Assembly (NCBI GenBank): GCA_028023455.1
Contig: JAQFVV010006203.1
Coordinates: forward strand, 12,312,348-12,376,347
Direction: 5' to 3'
Source of the DNA: Epiperipatus broadwayi
Taxonomy: Eukaryota; Onychophora; Udeonychophora; Euonychophora; Peripatidae
DNA: 64,000 nt
The notes below the pieces were generated by a model. The model had not been told where the DNA came from and made no database searches. It worked only from the letters and a program-made list of their open reading frames with translations. A program made the position numbers and the translations under genes. The stretch's first letter is position 1; each line of letters begins with the position of its first letter. Below, piece by piece: positions 48,425 to 59,272 of this stretch.

Positions 48425-48750
48425 AATACCGATATCATGATTAAAAACAATTTCTCAGTTTTTTATGTCAAAGTTCTTCTCTATAGATTGGGTGATTTTC
48501 TTTATTCAATTGCATTAATTCCTAATTGGTTATATCTTCCATGTGCGATTCCAAAAACTCTTCAATATTGTCGTCATCAACTTTTGTAAATACTTTTGTT
48601 ATGGTTAAGTTGAGTATGTTTTCCTGTATGATTACATTGAGCTTCCTTTTGACATTTGTTCTTATAATGAGTTGTGGGCATATTTTCTTTGTTGTTAAAA
48701 TATCAATTTTGGCTGCCAACATTCGACTTGAAAAAGAGGCTGTCAACTTT
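48425..48750 (-). pseudogene. pogo/Tigger-like transposase C-terminal relic
   Basis: The minus strand reads KKICPQLI, then a linker, then DDDNIEEFLESHMEDITN, a stop, and in the same frame ELMQLNKE. Transposases of the pogo/Tigger (CENP-B-like) group end with a very similar order: WKKL(C/W)P, then D(V/I)EELLE.H.E.LT.EEL.(E/Q)L. The in-frame stop and the lack of a recognisable upstream DDE domain show a dead 3' fragment. It is antisense to the P450 gene. Confidence 0.55.
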
Positions 48751-48849
48751 AAAAAAATATGTAAAAAGATAAATTTAAATAGAGTTAGAAAAAGTGTATC
48801 CTTTCATTGTGCAAATGTACGGAAAAAAGAATTTTATTTTTTTTAAATT

Positions 48850-51420
48850 TATACGCGTACATTATTTTTGTGAAATTATTTATAATTAAAGGAAAGTGTA
48901 AAAATGTCCATTAAATTGTACTTTACTGACCTTAATGACATTATTTTACTTATAATCAATTTAAGGATAGCTAAATTATCATTACCAAAATCTAATCGCA
49001 GTTAACCTTTAAAAAAAATCTGACTTTATTTTTAAAAAGTCTCTAATCCATTTTGTGTATGCATATTAGAATCAATATTTAAGATTTTTATTTTACAATA
49101 TGTACTATATAGATATAAATAGAAAAACCCTTATATACATATAAGCTATCTGGCACATTTTATTTAGCATGTAAACACTTTTTGAAATGATTTAGCAAGT
49201 TGTACAACAGCATAGTGCAAAGTAAAGTTGTTGAACAGTACAGTACACTGTAATGTTATTTTTGCTACTTTTTCATTATATAAATTCATTATTAATTTGG
49301 TAATGCATAAAACCATCTCCTACCCCTTGTTTTAGTAAAAAATAGTTGTATTAATCTGATTGAAATTAGCATTTATAAGAATTTCATTTCAAAGTTGATT
49401 GAGTGAATACTTTAATTAATGTATCAACTTTAAAAAATTATTATTAATAGTATATGACCAAAATTTGGCTTTAAATTTTGTACTGAATAAAATTTGTTTT
49501 GTTGTTGTAGTTGATACTGTATTTTTTTACATTTGTGGTAAATTTGACACTACCTTGGATTTGTCAGAAACAAATTATGATAATATTGATTTAAATTAAG
49601 CAAATAAATATTATCAATTTAAGTTTCTTTGATCATTTAAAGCTGACTATTAACTGCATAATCCAAGAAATCATTTTTTTCTTTTATATACTCAAAATAT
49701 AGTAATTTAGAATTATATGACTGAATTTTCTATGAATGAAATTAATGTACATAAAAATTTCCAGTTCAAAATTGAGCTAATGCATATATTTTAAAATTTA
49801 TAATCAATATACAATACATATGTATTTTGTTATTATCTATGGTCAAAGTATGTTTTTGATTATGTTGCTGTTACTGATGAAAGTTGTTCTGACTTTGATA
49901 TGTGATAGAAAGTAATGATTGTCTTGCAAGGATATGATTTGTCTAGAGTTGGAATTGCATGCACTTAGAGGGAAAATAAAAAACAAAAAACATTACAGAA
50001 ACTTGTCAATAACTTAAAACCGATTCTCTATAAAGAAAAAAAAAGGACAAAAGTATCCCCCTTTCAAAGAACTGGCTCTTTGAAGGGATTTAAATATCTT
50101 TGAATATTAAACAAACAAATTTGCATGATTTTTAAATATTAAAATATTTACCATCGAACACTAAAAAAGTGAAAATGCTATGATTACGATATGTTATGTA
50201 TCAAAAGCATGCTAAGCATAAATAAAAGCTAAATTTAAAATATATAGAATACCATTTCTGTATAAATGAATAGAACATTTATGGGAATAAGCATACTGGA
50301 TAAAAATTATTTAATCATATTAATAAATGTTAATTCTATAAAATGTATTTATGCAGTACTGCATAATTAAAAAGTTCTATTATAATTCTTTTAGCATGAA
50401 TGTTACCATAGCAATATGACTGCCATTTTAAAAATGGCATTTTTTTTTTTTAATATTTCAAGTAGACATATTCAACATTAGTTATTTATCCATGTTATAT
50501 ATGCATCGTAAATTGCTTTTGCAAGACCGGATATTAATTTCAAAGTGCATAGATGTTTCACCCATTTTTTAAACTCTGTAATAAATATTCACATGTAACA
50601 TTTTAATATTGAATAAGTGTAAAATCATGTGGTAATTATAAATTTTATTTATTTAATATTTGAACTGCCTTCCAACTATCTTGTGCAATTTACGTATTTT
50701 AGACCTGTAATAAAATATAACAGATATTATCACGTATTACAATCATTTTAAAAAATTATTAAAATATAACATTCAATTGTTGTTGGAAAAGTATATTATA
50801 ATAACGAAAAGTAGTCAAAGTTGTGAGATTTTGTTTCATTAAACTTAATTTTGTTTACTGTAGCGTTTCATCTTTTGAATGCCAAAAGTATTTACAGTTT
50901 ACTATTTCATTGGTTACGTCTATTATTATCTAATTGTGATTTTTTTTTTTATAAAAAAATATTACAGACATTTCCTTACATTTAAACTATTCAGATATGT
51001 ATATAAAATAAATAAAAATCGATGCTAGAAAGTAAACACCACACTATCTGTATTATGAAACACAAAATCTGAATCCCACAACTTATATATTTATTATATG
51101 TTTATTATCCATATGAAATATGAAAATTAAAACTGGACCATTTTCTTGTCTAATTAATAAATTGGCATTGAAATACAAATATATTTTTTACAAGTTAGAT
51201 AAAATGACTCTATCAAGTCTAATTTGTGAATTATTAATATAATATGCATGTTCAGAGTTTACTTCATATTTATATAAATCACATTCAAATCACCAAGCAG
51301 ATGTTAAAATATGTCCGCAACTCTCTATAAATTCTGAACTTCAAACGGTAAGCTGTAAGTTTAGCTGTTTGATAGCTAAACTGTAAGTTTAGCTATTTGA
51401 TGTTCGGAATTTATATTTGT
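48850..51420. other. AT-rich DNA, nothing recognised
   Basis: Checked for a P450 heme-binding exon (FSxGxRxCxGE) and for retroelement motifs; none found. A short direct duplication (TAAGTTTAGCT.TTTGATA) lies at about 51355-51405. Confidence 0.45.
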
Positions 51421-51429
51421 TGACAGAGA

Positions 51430-53420
51430 GCATTGCTGAAATATTTTAATACCGTTGGATGAACGTGCAACAGAGATGGTAATGAATTTGAGGTATAGAA
51501 CAAAATTAAAATTATTATCATGTTTTAATAGGATGGCACAGAAGAGAGATTTTACAAGTACTTGGAGTAGTACAAGAGTAAGGCTATTATTTAAAGGAAA
51601 GGGTAAGGATCATAGAAAGTTAAACAATTATAGATCGATAGCGATAGTGCGCTATATAAAGTTTTCTCATATATGATGGCTGGAAGGGTTGAAAAATGTA
51701 TGGAAGAAAATAGTATAGTGGGAGAAATGCAAGGAAGTTTTCATCAGATAGGCATATAACAAAGTTTATTAAATACAGGTAAACAGTTATACATGGTTTT
51801 TATAGATAAAGGGAAGGTGTATGATAGAATAAATAGAAATAGATTATGAGTAAGTTTAGCAAATTTGGGAATAAATGGAGCTTTAGTGGATATTATTAAG
51901 AAATTATATGAAAATAATTACTATACATATCAATTAGGAAATATAGAATCAGTTAAAGTTAAAAATGTTATGGGGCTAAGGCAAGGATGCCCTATGCCAC
52001 CTATTTTGTTTTTGTTGTGTTTGAGGGAAATAGTGAGAGCAATAGAAAGACTAGGAAGATGGGTAGAGGTACTATTAATAGGTGGCAATGAAGTATACAT
52101 ATTGTTTGGTCTTTTATTTGCAGATGATGTCTTTTTGTGAACAGAAAAAGGGGAAGATATGGAAGTTATTCTGAGGACATGCACAAGGGTGAATGAAGAG
52201 TTGGGGATTAAAATTAATAAAAAAAAATCAAAAGTAATGAAGATTAATACTGGGGAAAGATAAGACAGAATTTTTATTGGAAGATATAAAGTTAAGTGAG
52301 GTTAATAGATATAGCTATTTGGGAATTGTCTTAAGTTATCAGAGAAATTGCTTGCATGAATGTGAGAAAAAATTGATAAATGAAGCAAATAAAGGGATTG
52401 ATAAAGAAATTAACAGATAAGTATGGTATGATGTAGCTAGAATTGTATGTCAGGGAATGTGGCAGTATCAGGGTTAACATATGGTAATGATGTGTTATGT
52501 GTTAGTAAAGGGGTATTAGATTACTTAGAAAAAGTACAGATGGCAAAGGAAGCAATCCAAGGAGAAATGGGATTTTCAATTTTTTATATGAGAGATGCAA
52601 AAAGCAAAATAAAAATGTTCAGTAGATTGCAGGTTATGGATAAAAAAAATAGTCAGAATAATATTTAATTGGGTTATGAGTAAAATGCAGGAAACATGAT
52701 GTGTGAGAAAGGTAGTAGGTTATGCATAAGATTTGGCTAAAAAATTTAGTCACTATACGTATACAAAAGGTAGGATGATTGTGTTAGGAGAATTGTTGAG
52801 TGTTATAGTGGTAATGAATGGGATAGGATAATAGATGCATAAATAAAGAATAGGGAGTTGGAGAAATGGAGACCAAGTATGGAGAGTAAAAAGAGTTTTA
52901 AATATATATGGAGAAGTAAACAGAATATTGGATGCAAGTTAATTTATGATAATAGCAAGGAAAGCAGTTTACCATTTAAATCCCAAACAGGATCTTTAGC
53001 AATAAGGGAATATACACATAAATGAAAAAATGTGGGTGATTTAGTCTGCAAGTTATGTAAGGAGGGCATAAAAACTATTAAGCATCTGTTAATTTAATGC
53101 AAATGCCTGAAAACAGAAAGGGTACAAATAATGAAGTTGTAGAAGAATAAATATAAACAAGGTGATTATACAGAAAGTGGGTTTTTGGTTTTTAAACTGG
53201 GTTTAGGAAAAGATAAGGGGAATTTATATATAAAGGCCATGAAGTTAATAAAGATTATGTTGTGGAAATGGAATGGAACAAGATAGAGAAGAATATGGGG
53301 AAACTTATGGTGAGGCATGAAAGAGGAAGATAAAGTGGCTAACATGTTTCTCTGGTCATAGTGGCTGAGAGATCCCTGGCTCCATATAAGGAAAAATCTT
53401 AGTGCATGGCAAACTTTTGA
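51430..53420 (+). pseudogene. CR1-like LINE ORF2, 5'-truncated copy 1
   Basis: Starts within the reverse transcriptase and runs through the 3' part. Readable pieces in order: FTSTWSSTRVRLLFKGKGKD and NNYRSIAI (RT block 1-2), an MVF/IDKGKVYDRIN-like palm strand, GALVDIIKKLYENN, GLRQGCPMPPILFLL, then FADDVFL, the catalytic (Y/F)ADD. A downstream QMAKEAIQGEMGF...YMRDAKSKIK block follows, which copy 2 shares. Stops and frameshifts separate the pieces, so it is dead. It aligns with 56960-58860 and the 3' ends coincide near GTGACTGA(C/G)AGATTCC-type sequence. Confidence 0.8.
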
Positions 53421-53639
53421 CTGCCTTGCTGTGCTGACATGATTTATTTGTTCTACAAGATAAGTTAAAGTTTTACATATTTTAGTAACATATGGATAAA
53501 AATTTCTATTGCTGGAGAATATTTGCCTAGTGAGTGGATGAGAAAAATGAGCTGGAGCACAGAGAGATAAGATTTAAATGGATTTGGAAAGATCAAAAAA
53601 AATATTGCTAATGTTTGGACAGTAATTTGATATGTCAGC

Positions 53640-54830
53640 ATTTAAAATATAAAAAGAAAAAATATGTAGTGTGTGTGTTTACTGCAATAAGGCTTTAAAA
53701 CTAAGTTATACATAACATTACTTGGATTTTAGGAGGTTTGATATTAAACAATTTTTTTCAATTTAAATAAGAGAGTGATTAATCTGGAAAAAGATTAATG
53801 TTTGAGGTGTAAGTTAGGGGAGTACGTGTTTATTGATCACTATTTTTAAAAAAAAGTTTGTTTTTTCTTTTGTATAAAAATGTTTGAAGAGTGATAGAGA
53901 AATTATAAACTTAAATATAGAGTAGGGGGATTGAAAAATAAGGAAATATGGATTGCATTTATATCCCACAATGTATGTATGATGGTCAGAAAGAAATTAG
54001 GTATGCTTTAATAGAGTGTACGGTTTATGCCGTAAGATTTTCCATTTGAAATGCTTAAATAAGACGAGGAAGGATGTAAAAAGCATATGGTTGTGTAGAT
54101 CCTGTACAAATTTGATAAAAGATGTGAAAAATGGTTTCTAAATATAGATAATTTAAAAAAAAAAAAGTCAGCAGAAAGGGAGGAAAATATAGATGATAGA
54201 ATAAAGTATATAATAAAATGGAGTAACAAGAGTTATAAATTAAAAAATAAGTAGTACAATGAAAATAATAATAAGTAAGATAGAGAAAGAAGTAAAGGAT
54301 CTAGAAGTAAAATTAAAAGTTGTAGACATGAAGTGTGAGCAGATCAAAGAATTAATGAATAGAAGTGATAGGGAAGAAATAGATAAGGAAGTCCAGAAGG
54401 TGGAAGAGAATATTACAAATGAAGTAAACAGAAGTCTTGAAAGGGGGCTCACTAATTAGAGGATGTAGAGATATAATATCAAGATAAAATAGGAAAAGAT
54501 ATGAAAGAGTATTTTTGCCTGGAGCTAAAATTAAGGATGTTACAGATAACCAAAAAACAAAAGAGCAGAGATATTTATTTCATAGTAGGGACAAATAATT
54601 TGTCAGAGCCATTGGAAAGAATAATAGATGAGCACAAAGAATAGATTAGTAGTTTGAATAGGTTTAAGTGAAGAGTAGGAGATTCAACAATAGATATATG
54701 TTATATAGGGCATGTTCTATAAATGAGAGATTGAACAAATTGTGCAAGAGAAAAAAGTGTTATGTTTGTGAATATGTGGGATTTTTTTATTAGTAAGAGG
54801 GAGTTATATAGTAAAGATGGATTGCAGTAA
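53640..54830 (+). pseudogene. CR1-like LINE copy 2, ORF1 (PHD finger, coiled coil, esterase start)
   Basis: With frameshifts: a VCVYCNKALK piece (CxxC) near 53670; IECTV near 54014, then HLKCLNKTRKDVKSIWLCRSC (54048-54110), which has the HxxC...WxCxxC end of a PHD finger; then a charged coiled coil of about 65 residues (54259-54459, open); then VFLPGAKIKDVT and a decayed (F/I)xVGTNNLSEPLE block (about 54510-54620). VGTNN is the block III signature of the SGNH/GDSL esterase domain found in ORF1 proteins of CR1- and L2-type LINEs. ORF1 is an RNA-binding chaperone-like protein in this group. The domain is interrupted at 54827 by a hairpin repeat and resumes at 55381. Confidence 0.65.
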
Positions 54831-55390
54831 TAAGAGTCCTAAACTCTCCATTCTGTAGTAGTATCAAATACTTGCCTTTGTAATCAATGGGATGCAGGAA
54901 GGGTTGTGCATAAAATCCATATCTAGTGCCTACTCATCCAACACACCCTAACTAGTTTCTAGCTGGATTTCATCACTGAGGTGTGGATTTCATCAATAAG
55001 GAGCCTCACTGATAAAATCCACAAGCAAGAAACTAGTCAGGGTGTGTTGGAAGAGTAGTCACTAGGTAGAGAGCCTCAATGATGAAATACACAAGCTAAA
55101 AACTAGTCAGGAGTTGAATAAGGAGGCACTAGATATGGATTTTGTGCACAACCCTTCCTGCATCCATTGATTACAAATATCCTCACTAATGAAATCCACA
55201 AGCTAGAAACTAGTCAGAGTGTGTTGGATGAGTAGGCACTAGATTGGGATTTTATGCACAACCCTTATTGCATCTACTGATTACAAAGACTGGCATCTGG
55301 TGGCACTACAGTGTGGAGAGTTTGGTACTCTTATTAGCAGCATGTATAAGCAGATGAAATGGTGATCCTGTGTAAGAAAAATGGATTGCA
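54817..55390. mobile_element. Hairpin repeat, family E, copy 2, inserted in LINE ORF1
   Basis: The insert 54827-55380 is flanked by ATGGATTGCA on both sides (54817-54826, 55381-55390). The right-hand ATGGATTGCACTT continues the ORF1 reading (DGLHL), so the LINE was there first. Inside, blocks such as GTGCCTACTCATCCAA, ACAAGC(T/A)AGAAACTAGTC and GATTTTATGCACAACCCTT occur in both orientations; the ends carry TAATAAGAGT.C.AAACTCTCC inverted. At least three tandem partial sub-copies make it longer than a single hairpin. No ORF. Confidence 0.8.
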
Positions 55391-58300
55391 CTTAGTTAAA
55401 CAAGGAAGTGAAGCATTGGGGAATTGATTTATGAAAAATATTATAGTTTGAGAAACTTATAAAGGAAGGTAGGGGTTTAAATAATAGTATTATCAAAGAG
55501 AAGGTTAAGAATGGATGGAGTGTAAGAAGTTAACAAATGTAGCTGATTCATGTATAAATATAGATGTGGAGAAGGAATGGGTCTGTAAAATAATGATAAA
55601 CAAGCTGCTTACAAATTGAAAAGAGAAGAAAGATTCAAAAGAATTTATAAAGGTTAGTAAGAAAGGAAGAAATTATTAAATTTGGATATATGAAAATGCA
55701 AGGTGATAGGAGACCAGACATGTGGTTAGAATTAAACATAGTAGTTAAAAACGAAGGGATTGAGATATTAGCAGTAATGGAAATACATCTAAGAGAAGAA
55801 TAACCTACACTGGTAAATTTTGTATGGCAGAGGATAAATAGAAATAAAAAAGGGGATGGTGGTATAGAAATTATGTCAAAAAATAATTAAACACTGTAAA
55901 ATGTCAAGAATATTTGTGGTTTGAGATAAGATTAGGAAGACAAGAATGAATGGTGGCTATAGTATATTGGCCACTGGGGCTAGTAAAATTATAATGGAGT
56001 GGAACAGTAGCATATATGAATGTCTAGTCAAGCATATACAGAGTTAAGTGAAAGAAAATAATGGTTATAGAGGATATAAATAGGTATGTTCAAGAAATTG
56101 ATTTTTTTGTTAGAGAGTGAAGTTGAGCATTGGAAATTTATCAAATGTTTATGAGGGGCAGCATGCATGGTCTAGAAGTAATATATTTCACACAATAAGT
56201 TATTCATTAGTAGAGAAAGAAGGAATCAATAAAGTATTGGAAATTAAAGTGTTTGACAATAAGAGAGAGTATGTAATAGTGATTATAATTTTTTATAATA
56301 GAAATTTTAGTAATGTGATAAAAAATAATAATAAAAGTAGAAAGGATAGTGAAAAATTTGGATGGAGAATGAATGATAAGAATAAGTTAGAAGAATATAA
56401 AATGAAAGTTAGAAGGAATCATGGAAGGGTTTGTTGGGAATAAATATAAGGACTGGGGTGGTGATATAGAAGAAGTGGTAAATAGGATTTTAGGAAAGAA
56501 TATTCAAAAGAATAAAAGTAATAGAAAAGTGAGAATTAGTAAAAATGTAAAGGAGAAAAAAGCATGCAGAGAATATAAATAGGCTATTAAAAACAAAAAA
56601 AGTGAAAAAGATGTTAATATTAAATGGGAAAATTCAGTTGAAATAGATATTTATATAGATAAAACGAAATTAAATAGTAAATTATTGGAGGATATTAATA
56701 AAAGTGGAAGAGAGGGGAGTAGAACATTTTGGAAATATATTAAAAGAAGAAATGAGAGATAGAAATAGTATTACTAAATGATGAGGAAAAAGAGTATAGC
56801 TCTAAGGAAGAATTAGAGATAATCTTAAATAAGTATATAATGGATATAGAAAAAATGTTAGATGTAAAGAACATAGTGATAACAAACATAAAAGCACATA
56901 GTAATGGAAATATTAGTTTTACAGAAAATAAATTGGATGTCGCAGGGAAGAAATTGAAAAGTAGAAACACAAGAGGTTTAGATGGATGAGCAGCAGAAAA
57001 AGTGATGAATTTAGAAAATAGGCAAAATTAAGTCTATTATCATGTTTTACAAAGATGGCACAGAAGACAGAATTTCCAGATAGCTGCAGTAATAGATGAA
57101 TAAGACTATTATTTAAAAGAAAGAGTAAGAATCATAGAAAGATAAACATTTATAGACTGATAGTGTTTTTGCATATATGGTGGCTGGAAGAGTGGCAAAA
57201 TGGATGAAAGAAAATAATATAGTGGAAGAAATTCAAGGAAGTTTTAGAATGGGTAGTTGTATAGGAGATAGTTTATTTGTAATCACACAACTTGTAGATA
57301 TGATTAGGAATACAGGTAGACAGTTATATATGTTTTTATAGATATAGAGAAGGCATGTGATAGAATAAATGGAAATAGATTATGGGTAAATTTAGTAATA
57401 AATGGAGCTTTAGTGGATCTTATTAAGAGATTATATAAAAAAATAATTACTATACATATTTATCAGAAAATATAGAATCAAAGTTAAAAATAGGGTGGGA
57501 CTAAAGCAAAAATGCTCTATGTCACTCATTTTGTTTTTGTTATATTTAAAAAAAATGGGGAGAGCAATGGGAGTGTATATATTATCAGGTCTTTTATTTG
57601 CTGATGTTATCTTCTTGTGCACAGAAAGTAGGGAAGATATGGAAGTTTGCTGAAGATGTGCAGAGAGTGGGTAAAGAGATGGGTTTTAAATTTAGTGAAG
57701 AAAAATCAAAAGTAATGATGATAAATGTTGGGGAAAGAGGAAAGAAAGAATTTTTATAAGAGTAAATAAAGTTATGTGTGATGAATAGGTATAACGTTTT
57801 TGGGAATCGTTTTAAGTAATCAGAAATTGCTTGGATGAATGGAAGAACAAATTGATAGATGAAGCAAAAAAAAGAAAGGGACTGATAAAGAAATTAGCAG
57901 TGTTTTATATAATAAATATGATATAGCAAGAATTGTATGGAAGAGAGAGTTGCAGTAACAGGGTTAACTTTATGGTAATGATGCATTATGTGTTAGTAAA
58001 GAGGCATTAGATTACTTTTACAAAGAAAAATAGGAAGATATGCATTAGATGCAGATATGTGGATGGCAAAGGAGGCAGTGCAACTAGAAATGGGAGAGTC
58101 GGGTTATTATACGAGAGATACAAAAAGCAAATGAAAATGTTTGGTAGACAGCAATTATGGATAATAGGAGAATAGGTAAAATAGTATTTAATTGAGTAAT
58201 GAGTAAATGTCAGGCAACAAGATGGGTGAGAAAAATAGTATGGTATGCAGAAGATTTGGATAAAGACTTTATGTTAGTATACTTGTACAAAGAATGGGAT

Positions 58301-58870
58301 GGTTATGTTAGGAGAATTGTTGAATGTTATAGTGGTAAGGAATGGGATAGAAAAATAGATGCATTAATAAAAAATAGAGTGTTGGAAAAATGAAGAATTG
58401 TATGGAGAGTAAAAAGCGTCTAAATATATATGAAAGTAAATAAAATATTGGGTGTGTGTTAATTTATGATAATATCAAGAAAAGTACTTTACTGTTTAAG
58501 GCTCTATCAGGATTGTTAGAAACAAGGGAATATACACATAAGGAAGACAAGGAAAATATTAGGCACCTGCTAATTGAATGTAAATTCTTACAAGCAGAAA
58601 AGTACAGATAATGAAATTGTGGGAGAATAAATATAAACAATGTGATTATACAGAAAAAGCATTATTGTATTTTAGACGGGGTTTGGAAAAAGATAAGAGG
58701 GATCTAGATATACAGGTCATAGAGTGGATAAAGATGACTTTGTGGAAATGGTATGGAGCAGGATAGAGAAAAATATGGAAAAGACATAGGATGGAGAATG
58801 GAAAGGGAACTGGTTTCTCTGAGCATAGTGACTGACAGATTCCTCTATTCATTAAAGGAGAAACCATAAC
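55381..58870 (+). pseudogene. CR1-like LINE copy 2, end of ORF1 and ORF2 (EN-RT), decayed
   Basis: Begins with DGLHLVKQGSEALG, the DxxH block of the ORF1 esterase. ORF2 starts near 55690: RRPDMWLELNIVVKNEGIEI then AVMEIHLREE (the endonuclease (T/M)E.HLR block), GDGGIEI, and SNIFHTISYSLV (endonuclease S.I.Y block), all matching an APE-type endonuclease. RT pieces follow: QGSFRMGSCIGDSLFV...Q, a KACDRIN-like strand, GALVDLIKRLY and the QVFYLLM remnant of the (F/Y)ADD strand. The 3' part aligns with copy 1. There are many stops and frameshifts. This copy is more complete but more decayed than copy 1 around the palm. Confidence 0.75.
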
Positions 58871-58958
58871 ACATTGCATCATATTGCACTGTGTTTGTGA
58901 TTTGAATGTTTTCTATCCATTTTCAGCTTGCTATATGCATTATGATATACATATATTA

Positions 58959-58991
<33 letters not shown>

Positions 58992-59272
58992 CTTTATTTG
59001 GTGATGATGATAATTTTCCACATCCTCATATTCACCCTTTTGTCTATACCATTACAATATATATATATATAACACAAATAATATATAATAATATGGAACA
59101 CTGAAATTAATTTCACAAAATTTAATATCTATAAATATATAAACGAATAAATAAATACTTTTTGATGTATGGTCAACTAGTAGCATAACTGCCACTCTTA
59201 ATAGAAATTTACTAATAGAATTTTTAAAAAATACAAATTCATTAATGTCACATAACATTAACGTTTTAATAT
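58871..59272. other. Spacer with (AT)n microsatellites
   Basis: (TA)n runs at about 58958-58990 and 59056-59070; no gene. Confidence 0.7.

Noticed and set aside
48526-48846. 106-codon plus-strand ORF
   Set aside because: No recognisable domain; the opposite strand gives a better match to a pogo/Tigger transposase tail.
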